Assembly: GCF_002564025.1 (NCBI RefSeq)
Contig: NZ_PDJH01000001.1
Location: forward strand, 310,001 to 374,000
Length of the DNA: 64,000 nucleotides
Reading direction: 5' to 3'
Source: Flavimobilis soli
GTDB lineage: Bacteria; Actinomycetota; Actinomycetes; Actinomycetales; Cellulomonadaceae
Shown here: piece after piece, positions 57,734 to 64,000 of the stretch
How the letters are laid out: every line of letters begins with the position of its first letter
How positions within the stretch are numbered: position 1 is the stretch's first letter
The notes under the pieces: model-generated
The model's input: the letters and a program-made list of their open reading frames with translations, nothing else
What the model was told of the DNA's origin: nothing
Database searches by the model: none
Made by a program: the position numbers and the translations under genes

Positions 57734-58150
57734 TCACTGCAGGCCGCCGGCCGCGCTGTTGTACGTGAAGGTCGTGCCCGTGCCCTTCGTGGTGTTCTGA
57801 CCGGTGATGACGAAGTCCTCAGCGGTCGGGGCGACGGTGATGACCGTGTCCTCGTCGGAGAGGGTGACGGTGTTGCCGGTACCGGTCACACCGTTGAGCG
57901 TGACGGTGTCACCGTTGACCGTGACGGCGCCGACGTACGTCTGGTTGTCGACGTAGAACGTCTCCATCTCGTTGGCGATCGTGCGGATGTCCGACTTGAT
58001 GCCCGCGTCGATGGCCTTCTTGCGCTGGTTCAGGAAGACCGGGATCGCGATCGCCGAGAGGATACCGATGATGATGATGACGACGAGGAGCTCGATGAGG
58101 GTGAAACCCTTGTCCTTCTCCTGCATGGACTTCTGCACGCGAGCGATCAT
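57734..58150 (-). CDS. pilA: Major type IV pilin
   Basis: This 138-residue type IVa-style prepilin has leader MIARVQKSMQEKDKG cut before FTLIELLVVIIIIGILSAIAIPVFLNQRKKA, with Glu5 and the typical hydrophobic helix. The short globular domain (about 70 residues, Thr/Val/Asn-rich: TVNGDTVTLNGVTGTGNTVTLSDEDTV) has no cysteine pair. AGAGG lies 6 bp before ATG. A 121-bp gap upstream and a hairpin downstream suggest it has its own promoter and a monocistronic mRNA. It is the best candidate for the filament subunit. Confidence 0.93.
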   Translation of the reverse strand: MIARVQKSMQEKDKGFTLIELLVVIIIIGILSAIAIPVFLNQRKKAIDAGIKSDIRTIANEMETFYVDNQTYVGAVTVNGDTVTLNGVTGTGNTVTLSDEDTVITVAPTAEDFVITGQNTTKGTGTTFTYNSAAGGLQ

Positions 58151-58271
58151 GCCCGGCCTCTTTTCGTGTTCAGGTGAAAGTGAGTTGCGCCACCGTCGGA
58201 ACGATGTGCAGAACGGCTATCGGTAGGACGCGGGCGGGCCTTGAGCGCTAGAGATCACGAATTCATAACGG

Positions 58272-58670
58272 TCAGGTGATCTCGACGATCGCGGACCCCG
58301 GGCACGAGCTGACGGCTCGGTCACGCAGGCCCTCGCCGTCCAACACCCAGCTCTGCGTCCCCCGCGTGCCCGTCACCGCCCGGCCGACGAGGCAGAAGCT
58401 GTCGCCGACCACGTGCACGGCGACGCCGTTGCCGGGAGTGACCCGGACGTCTGCGCCGAACGACGACGCCTCGACGGGCACGCCGTCCGCGAGCATCCCG
58501 GAGACGACCGTCGCGACCGTCCGCAGGTCGCTCTTGACGCTCGCGTCGACCGCCCTGGCCCGCTGGCCCATGAACACGCCGATCCCGATCGCGGAGAGCA
58601 CCCCGATGATCGCGATGACGACGAGCAGCTCGACGAGGGAGAAACCCCCGTCGCCGCGCAGCAGTCTCAC
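58272..58670 (-). CDS. Small type IV pilin-like protein (minor pilin)
   Basis: This 132-residue prepilin has a short leader MRLLRGDGG before FSLVELLVVIAIIGVLSAIGIGVFMGQRARA, with Glu5. Two cysteines (DSFCLVG and VSSCPGS) could form the C-terminal disulfide loop of classical pilins, which PilA here lacks. Its GTG start overlaps the pilC stop by 4 bp, so it is co-translated with the assembly genes rather than with pilA. It could be a second major subunit or a priming pseudopilin. Confidence 0.88.
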   Translation of the reverse strand: MRLLRGDGGFSLVELLVVIAIIGVLSAIGIGVFMGQRARAVDASVKSDLRTVATVVSGMLADGVPVEASSFGADVRVTPGNGVAVHVVGDSFCLVGRAVTGTRGTQSWVLDGEGLRDRAVSSCPGSAIVEIT

Positions 58671-59893
58671 TGGATCAGGTCGAACACGCCGAAGATCGGC
58701 ATGTACATCGCGATGACCATGCCACCGATGATCGAGCCGAGGACGACGATCATGAGCGGCTCGATGAGGCTCGTCAGCGCCTCGGTTGTGGCCTCGACCT
58801 CCTGGTCGTAGAACTCGGCGATCTTCTCCAGCATCGTGTCGAGCGCACCGGTGTCCTCACCGACCGCCATCATCTGCACGACCATGGCCGGGAAGACCTC
58901 GTGCTCCGAGAGCGGGCCCGTCAGCGACTGTCCCTGGCGGACCGACTCCTGGATCGAGGAGACCGCGTGCTCGATCACGACGTTGCCCGCCGTGTCGCCC
59001 ACGATCTCGAGCGCCTGGAGGATCGGGACACCGGCGTGGAGCATCGCGCCGAGGTTGCGGGTGAAGCGCGCGACCGCGATCTTCTGGAAGAGAGAGCCGA
59101 AGACGGGCACCTTGAGCTTCCACGGGTCGAGCAGCTCGCGGACCGAGCGGTCGTGCTTGTGCCGGCCCCACCACCACGACGCTGCGCCGAGGACGACGAG
59201 GCCGGGCAGCAGACCGACCTTGAGGCCGTCCGACATCGCCATGAGGATCTTCGTCGGCACCGGGAGGTCACCGCCCATGTCCGTGAACATGTCGGCGAAG
59301 ATCGGCACGATGAACAGCAGCATGCCGGCGGTCGCGAGGATCGCGATGACGAACACGACCACCGGGTAGGTCATCGCCGACTTGATCTTGCCGCGGAGCT
59401 TGACCTCGTCCTCGAAGTTCTGAGCGACCGACAGCAGGACCTGGTCCAGGAAGCCGCCCACCTCGCCCGCGCGCACCATGTTGAGCATGAGCGGCGGGAA
59501 GATCTGCGGGTGCTTGCCGAGAGACGCCGAGAACGAGACACCGGTCTCGATGTCGCTGCGCACCTCGCCGAGGACGCGCGCGAGGTTCTTGTTCTCCGTC
59601 TGCTCCGCGAGGATCGACACCGAGCGCAGCAGCGAGAGACCCGCGTTGATCATCGTGGCGAGCTGGCGCGCCATGATCGCGAGGTCCTTGAGCTTGACCC
59701 CGTCGCCGAAGCCGGGGATCTTGATCTCCCGCTGGAGACCCGTGTTGCGGACCTCGTTGATCGACAGAGGGGCGACGCCCATCGACTTGAGCTTCGCGGC
59801 GACCGCGCTCTCGCTGCCCGCCTCGATCCGGCCCTTGACGAGCTTGCCCGCCCGGTCGCGGATCACATAGTCGTAAGTCTTGGCCTCGGCCAT
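58667..59893 (-). CDS. pilC: Type IV pilus platform protein PilC
   Basis: This 408-residue inner-membrane platform protein is the rotor on which the ATPases act. It has two repeated T2SSF domains (LKDLAIMARQLATMINAGLSLLRSVSILAEQ and VARFTRNLGAMLHAGVPILQALEIVGDTAGN). Each is followed by membrane helices (KIKSAMTYPVVVFVIAILATAGMLLFIVP; LIEPLMIVVLGSIIGGMVIAMYMPIF). ATG shares one base with the pilT stop. Confidence 0.95.
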   Translation of the reverse strand: MAEAKTYDYVIRDRAGKLVKGRIEAGSESAVAAKLKSMGVAPLSINEVRNTGLQREIKIPGFGDGVKLKDLAIMARQLATMINAGLSLLRSVSILAEQTENKNLARVLGEVRSDIETGVSFSASLGKHPQIFPPLMLNMVRAGEVGGFLDQVLLSVAQNFEDEVKLRGKIKSAMTYPVVVFVIAILATAGMLLFIVPIFADMFTDMGGDLPVPTKILMAMSDGLKVGLLPGLVVLGAASWWWGRHKHDRSVRELLDPWKLKVPVFGSLFQKIAVARFTRNLGAMLHAGVPILQALEIVGDTAGNVVIEHAVSSIQESVRQGQSLTGPLSEHEVFPAMVVQMMAVGEDTGALDTMLEKIAEFYDQEVEATTEALTSLIEPLMIVVLGSIIGGMVIAMYMPIFGVFDLIQ

Positions 59894-61617
59894 CACACGG
59901 TCCTGTTCTTGCTCTGGAAGTCGGCGCCACCCATGTTGGCGTTCGCGAGGCCCGCGCCAGCGCCGGAGGCGGACGCGCGGCCGGTCAGCTTGTTGTAGTC
60001 CTCGAGGTTGTGGCACTTCTCGAGACCGGTCTCGTAGGAGATCCGGCCGCTGCGCGTGAGCTCCGCGAGGTGCTGGTCCATCGTGTGCATGCCCTGCTGC
60101 GAGCCGGCCTGCATCGACGAGTAGATCTGGTGCGTCTTGCCCTCACGGATGAGGTTGCGGATCGCGGGCGTCGCGAGCATGACCTCGGTCGCGACGACGC
60201 GGCCCGGGCCGTCAGACCGACGGCACAGCGTCTGCGAGACCACGCCCTGGAGTGCGCCGGCGAGCTGCGTGCGCACCTGTCCCTGCTGCTCGGGCGGGAA
60301 CACGTCGATGATGCGGTCGATCGTCTGCGCGGCGTCCTGCGTGTGCAGCGTCGCGAAGACCAGGTGACCGGTCTCGGCGGCGGTCAGCGCGACGGAGATC
60401 GTCTCGAGGTCGCGCATCTCACCGACGAGGATGATGTCGGGGTCCTGACGCAGGACGTGCTTGAGGGCGTTCGCGAAGCTCTGCGTGTCCGCCCCGACCT
60501 CGCGCTGGTTGATGATCGCGCGCTTGTGCGTGTGCAGGAACTCGATCGGGTCCTCGACCGTCATGATGTGGTCCGGCCGGGTGCGGTTCGCCAGGTCGAT
60601 GATCGACGCGAGCGTGGTCGACTTTCCCGAGCCGGTCGGTCCGGTGACGAGCACCAGACCGCGCGGGAGGCCGGCGAAGTTCGCGACGACGGCGGGCACC
60701 CCGAGCGCCTCGAGCGGCTTGATCTCGAACGGGATCGTTCGGAAAGCCGCACCCATCTGCTCACGCTGCTTGTAGAAGTTCACGCGGAACCGGGCGAGGT
60801 CGGGCACCTGGTACGAGAAGTCGAGCTCGAGCTCTGCCTCGAACCGCTCACGCTGGCGCATGTTCAGCACGGAGTAGAGCACGCGCTGGAGCATCGCACC
60901 GTCGAGGAGGCCGAACTCCTCCATCGGCTGGAGAGCGCCGTGGCGACGCATCATCGGGTAGGCGCCCGCGGTCAGGTGGAGGTCGGACGCTCCCGCTCCG
61001 TGCATCGCTCGCAGCAGCGCCTCGATCTGGACGTCGTTCTCGTGGGCTCGGACCATGCCGAGGCGTCCGGCGTTGACGGTCCCGGGAGCCTCCGCCGGCG
61101 CGCGACGTGTCGCGGCCTCGGCGCTCGGACGAGTCGGCGAGACGGATGCCTGCGGTGCCGCGGCGGCGGGCCCCGCCGGAGCCTGCGGAGCGACCGGAGC
61201 CTGCGGCGCGTTCGCCGCGGCCGACGGCGAGAACTGAGCGGGAGCGGCGTACGTGGGCACCCGCTGCGGAGCAGCGGCCGACGGCGGAGCCACAGGTGAC
61301 ACGGGCGCGGCCTGGGGTGCGCCGAAGCTCGCCTGCGTGCCGCCCGGCACGTACGTGGCCGGCGGCGGCGCGAAGGTCTGCCCCGGCGCGGGCTCGCTCG
61401 GGCGTACGGGCGGGAGCCCTGCACCGGCGGCCGGCGGATAACCGGGCGCGGGCGAGAGCCCTGTGGCCTGCGCGCCCGGGTAGCCGGGCAGCTCGGTCGG
61501 CGGTAGCCCCTGAGCGGCGCTCGCGCGCCGGAACGCGTTCACCGACGAGATCGAGTCCGCCGGGAAGTCGTCGCCCGGGTTCGGGATCCCGTAGTGGTTC
61601 GTGGTGCCCTCGGTCAC
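59893..61617 (-). CDS. pilT: Pilus retraction ATPase PilT with long Pro/Ala-rich extension
   Basis: This 574-residue protein joins a low-complexity N-terminal region of about 190 residues, very rich in Pro, Ala, Gly and Gln (PGYPPAAGAGLPPVRPSEPA), to a full PilT motor. Motor motifs: ASDLHLTAG, LVTGPTGSGKSTTLASI (Walker A), TVEDPIEFLHTH, DIILVGEMRDLETISVALTAAETGHLVFATLHT (Walker B and His box) and AIRNLIREGKTHQIYSSMQ, the AIRNLIRE box needed for retraction. Standard PilT is about 340-370 residues. It starts at GTG 61617. The extension's purpose is unknown; it may tether the motor or bind partners. Confidence 0.93.
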   Translation of the reverse strand: MTEGTTNHYGIPNPGDDFPADSISSVNAFRRASAAQGLPPTELPGYPGAQATGLSPAPGYPPAAGAGLPPVRPSEPAPGQTFAPPPATYVPGGTQASFGAPQAAPVSPVAPPSAAAPQRVPTYAAPAQFSPSAAANAPQAPVAPQAPAGPAAAAPQASVSPTRPSAEAATRRAPAEAPGTVNAGRLGMVRAHENDVQIEALLRAMHGAGASDLHLTAGAYPMMRRHGALQPMEEFGLLDGAMLQRVLYSVLNMRQRERFEAELELDFSYQVPDLARFRVNFYKQREQMGAAFRTIPFEIKPLEALGVPAVVANFAGLPRGLVLVTGPTGSGKSTTLASIIDLANRTRPDHIMTVEDPIEFLHTHKRAIINQREVGADTQSFANALKHVLRQDPDIILVGEMRDLETISVALTAAETGHLVFATLHTQDAAQTIDRIIDVFPPEQQGQVRTQLAGALQGVVSQTLCRRSDGPGRVVATEVMLATPAIRNLIREGKTHQIYSSMQAGSQQGMHTMDQHLAELTRSGRISYETGLEKCHNLEDYNKLTGRASASGAGAGLANANMGGADFQSKNRTV

Positions 61618-61719
61618 TGCTCAGCCTTTCGCCGTCGTCCGCACGCCTGTGGTGCGACTTCCTGTTATCGGCGCGCTACGGACCGACCTTGAGGGGCCGT
61701 CCCGGGCGCCGACGCTGCG

Positions 61720-63396
61720 TCACGCGACGATGCGCAGGAGCTCCTCGATCGTCGTGTCGCCGGCGATGACCTTGCGCCAGCCGTCCATGCGCAGCGTGGC
61801 CATGCCCTCCTCGACCGCGGTGCGGCCGATGTCGGCGGCTGACGACCCGGCGACCGCGTGACGCTCGATCGCCTCGGTGACCCGCATGACCTCGTGCAGC
61901 GCGAGGCGCCCGCGGTAGCCGGTGCGGGAGCACGTCGAGCAGCCCACCGCGCGCTGGAGGATCGGCTTGGGCTCGCCCGGGACCCACGGGAAGCTCGCGG
62001 CCAGCAGCTCCTCGTCGGTCGGCTCGTAGGGCTCCTTGCACTTCGCGCAGAGCCGACGCGCGAGTCGCTGCGCGACGACGCAGTCGAGCGCCGACCCGAC
62101 GAGGAACGGCTCGATGCCCATCTCGACGAGACGCGTGACGGCCGAGGGCGCGTCGTTCGTGTGCAGCGTCGAGAGGACGAGGTGACCGGTGAGCGCGGCC
62201 TCGATCGCGATCTGCGCGGTCTCGTGGTCACGGATCTCACCGAGGAGCACGACGTCGGGGTCAGAACGCAGGATCGACCGGAGCGCGCCTGCGAAGGTCA
62301 GGCCAGCCTTGGGGTTGACCTGGACCTGGTTGATGCCCGGGAGGCGGTACTCGACCGGGTCCTCGACGGTGATGACGTTGATCTCGGGGCGGGACACCGC
62401 GTTGAGCGTCGCGTACAGGGTCGTCGACTTGCCCGAACCGGTCGGTCCCGTCACGAGGATCATGCCGTACGGCTTGCGGTACGCCTCGGAGTAGACCTCG
62501 TAGTTCTCCTCGCCGAAGGACAGGTCTCGCAGGTCGAGGCTCGCCGTCGAGTTGTCGAGGATTCGCATGACGATCTTCTCGCCCCACACGGTGGGCAGCG
62601 TCGCGACACGGAGGTCGATCTTGCGGCCGTTGTGCTGGACGGACATGCGGCCGTCCTGGGGCTTGCGCCGCTCGGCGATGTCGATGTCCGAGAGGATCTT
62701 GACGCGCGAGATCACGCCGTTCTGGATCTGCTTGGGCGAGCGCTGCATCTCGTGGAGGACGCCGTCGATGCGGTACCGCACGCGCAGGTCGCCCTCGGTC
62801 GGCTCGATGTGGATGTCCGACGCGCGGTCGGTGATCGCCTGGGTCACGAGGAGGTTGACGTACTTGACGATCGGTGCGTCGTCCTCGGTCGCGGAGCCGA
62901 GGTTGGACAGGTCCATCTCGACCTCGTCCGAGATCTCTTCCTCGTACGCGTCGGCGAGCTCGTTGATCTCACCGTCGGCGCGGCAGTAGCGGTCGATGCC
63001 GCGGACGAGGTTGTCGTGCGCCGCGACCGCGGGGATGACGGGCATGCGCGCGACGGACTGCGCGTCATCGAGCGCCATGACGTTGCCCGGGTCAGCCATC
63101 GCGAGAACCATGCGGCCGTCTCGGATCTCGACCGGGAGGATCGTGTACCGGCGGCACATCGCGGTCGGCAGGAGCGCCACCGCCTGGCGGTCGACGGCGT
63201 GCTCGTCGAGATCGACGAACTCCATGCCGACCTGCGCGGCGAGCGCGCGCACGAGCTGGTCCTCGCTGAGGATCCCCAGCTCGACCAGCACACGTCCGAG
63301 GGAGGACCCTCGGACGATCTGCTCGTCGAGCGCTGTCATCAGCTGCGCCTCGTTGACAAGGCCTTCCTCGAGAAGGACCTCTCCGAGCTGCTTCAT
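61720..63396 (-). CDS. pilB: Pilus extension ATPase PilB
   Basis: This 558-residue hexameric motor drives pilus assembly. An N-terminal MshEN/GspE-N domain (LGEVLLEEGLVNEAQLMTALDEQ, LGRVLVELGILSEDQLVRAL), which in relatives may bind c-di-GMP, is followed by the ATPase: ASDIHIEPTEGDLRVRYRIDG, LVTGPTGSGKSTTLYATLN, ITVEDPVEYRLPGINQVQVN and RSDPDVVLLGEIRDHETAQIAIEAALTGHLVLSTLHTN. The tetracysteine zinc site (CAKCKEPYE ... CSTCSRTGYRGR) follows. It is the first gene of the pilus locus, 96 bp after the aroE stop. Confidence 0.96.
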   Translation of the reverse strand: MKQLGEVLLEEGLVNEAQLMTALDEQIVRGSSLGRVLVELGILSEDQLVRALAAQVGMEFVDLDEHAVDRQAVALLPTAMCRRYTILPVEIRDGRMVLAMADPGNVMALDDAQSVARMPVIPAVAAHDNLVRGIDRYCRADGEINELADAYEEEISDEVEMDLSNLGSATEDDAPIVKYVNLLVTQAITDRASDIHIEPTEGDLRVRYRIDGVLHEMQRSPKQIQNGVISRVKILSDIDIAERRKPQDGRMSVQHNGRKIDLRVATLPTVWGEKIVMRILDNSTASLDLRDLSFGEENYEVYSEAYRKPYGMILVTGPTGSGKSTTLYATLNAVSRPEINVITVEDPVEYRLPGINQVQVNPKAGLTFAGALRSILRSDPDVVLLGEIRDHETAQIAIEAALTGHLVLSTLHTNDAPSAVTRLVEMGIEPFLVGSALDCVVAQRLARRLCAKCKEPYEPTDEELLAASFPWVPGEPKPILQRAVGCSTCSRTGYRGRLALHEVMRVTEAIERHAVAGSSAADIGRTAVEEGMATLRMDGWRKVIAGDTTIEELLRIVA

Positions 63397-63492
63397 GTTG
63401 TTGCCTCGCTCACGACCTGGTGCACATCCTGTCCCGGATGTATCGGCGTGTTTGGGGCTCGACGTGAGTCCTGGGACCTACGTCCACGAATC
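63397..63492. other. Gap between aroE and pilB (pilus locus entry point)
   Basis: 96 bp. GATACATCC on the minus strand is the only -10-like element; no terminator hairpin for aroE is seen. Transcription of the pilus genes could start here or read through from aroE. Confidence 0.3.
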
Positions 63493-64000
63493 TCACACAG
63501 CGTCGGCGGTGCGCGGTCCTTCGAGAGCAGCGTCGAGAGCGGCGGACATCGCCCCGACCGGGGCCGTCCGGCCGGTCATGAGCCGCACCTGCTCGGCGGC
63601 CTGGTGCAGGAGCATGCGCTCTCCGCCGGCGACGGCGCCGACGGGCGCCCATGCGGCACGGAGCGCCGAGGGACGGGGGTCGTAGACGACGTCGAGGAGC
63701 ACACCGAGGCGCTCGGGCGCAGCAGCGACGAGCTGTTCGGCGAGCGGGTCGGCGGCGTGCGCGGGAAGCGTCGAGACGACGACGTCGGCGGCGAGGATCG
63801 CGGGCAGCGCTGCGTCCATCTGGTGGAACGTGGGTTCGACGCCCATGCGGTGCGCGGCGCGACGGAGGGTCCCCGTGCGCGCGAGCGAGCGGACGTGGAC
63901 CGCGGGGCTCGTGATGCCGAGCTGACCGAGCGCAGCCAGAGCAGAGGCGGCCGTGGCGCCAGCGCCGAACACCACTCCCCTGGCAGGCGCGTCCCCGGAG
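63493..64000 (-). CDS. aroE: Shikimate dehydrogenase, C-terminal part (partial at window edge)
   Basis: The frame open at the right edge gives about 168 residues ending TADAV. It contains GVVFGAGATAASALAALGQLG (the NADP-binding GAGG-like loop, here GAGATA), VVVSTLPAHAADPLAEQLV (the N/VSTxP block), LLDVVYDPRPSALRAAW (DxxY-x-P block) and GERMLLHQAAEQVRLMTGR (the GxxMLxxQA block). All are shikimate dehydrogenase signatures. The substrate-binding N-terminal domain lies outside the window. In many actinobacteria aroE precedes aroC directly; here the pilus locus lies between. Confidence 0.92.
   Translation of the reverse strand, partial: SGDAPARGVVFGAGATAASALAALGQLGITSPAVHVRSLARTGTLRRAAHRMGVEPTFHQMDAALPAILAADVVVSTLPAHAADPLAEQLVAAAPERLGVLLDVVYDPRPSALRAAWAPVGAVAGGERMLLHQAAEQVRLMTGRTAPVGAMSAALDAALEGPRTADAV

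Overview
The window is very GC-rich, gene-dense core chromosome of an actinobacterium. A Micrococcales/Cellulomonadaceae-like host is my inference, not a database result. The evidence is the actinobacterial integration host factor mIHF, the GarA/FtsR/DUF881/small-basic-protein cluster, a helicase-dead PriA, a PyrR-led pyr operon with the PyrR loop on the ribosome-binding site, many GTG starts, 4-bp ATGA/GTGA overlaps and several leaderless-looking starts. I saw no rRNA, tRNA, CRISPR array, IS element or prophage. Most genes are on the minus strand.

Layout. 1-3.2 kb: the end of a UvrA-like ATPase, a GNAT acetyltransferase, a divergent HxlR regulator/RidA pair around a perfect inverted repeat, and a phospholipase-D-type cardiolipin synthase. 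3.2-7.8 kb: a regulator cluster (small acidic protein, MerR, FtsR, GarA) and a membrane cluster (DUF881, small basic protein, DUF881), the order known from Mycobacterium but without gcvH and the bifunctional nuclease. 7.9-10.8 kb: a DUF4126 membrane protein and a DEAD-box RNA helicase with a long leader. 10.9-19.6 kb: hisG-hisE, the riboflavin operon ribD-ribE-ribBA-ribH under an FMN riboswitch, then rpe, rsmB and fmt. 19.7-24 kb: two accessory surface genes, a giant heptad-repeat membrane protein and an acyltransferase-SGNH protein, lying between fmt and priA. 24-30 kb: priA, metK, coaBC, rpoZ, gmk and mihF. 30.2-39.2 kb: the complete de novo pyrimidine operon pyrR-pyrB-pyrC-(PH-like)-carA-carB-pyrF. 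39.3-41.5 kb: an orphan nrdI and a fatty acyl-CoA ligase. 41.7-49.9 kb: nusB, efp and the shikimate genes aroQ, aroB, aroK and aroC; a 3.5-kb opposite-strand gene for a secreted fibronectin-III protein separates aroK from aroC. 50-63.4 kb: a type IV pilus locus, followed by the C-terminal part of aroE.

The most interesting system is the type IV pilus locus (pilB-pilT-pilC-minor pilin-pilA-pilV-pilW-pilX-pilD-pilM-pilN-pilO), inserted between aroE and aroC. It has the extension ATPase, a retraction ATPase with a roughly 190-residue Pro/Ala-rich extension, a platform protein, a major pilin and a prepilin peptidase. Three of the minor pilins are pilV-, pilW- and pilX-like, and two of these carry large binding modules. 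The PilV-like one has tandem immunoglobulin/cadherin-like domains. The PilX-like one has six Cys-...-Cys-...-Trp repeats that read as two ricin-type beta-trefoil lectin domains. I infer a retractile pilus with a sugar-binding tip, in a lineage where plant-polysaccharide attachment would make sense. The secreted FN3 protein, the heptad-repeat protein and the acyltransferase are further envelope or surface functions inserted among housekeeping genes.
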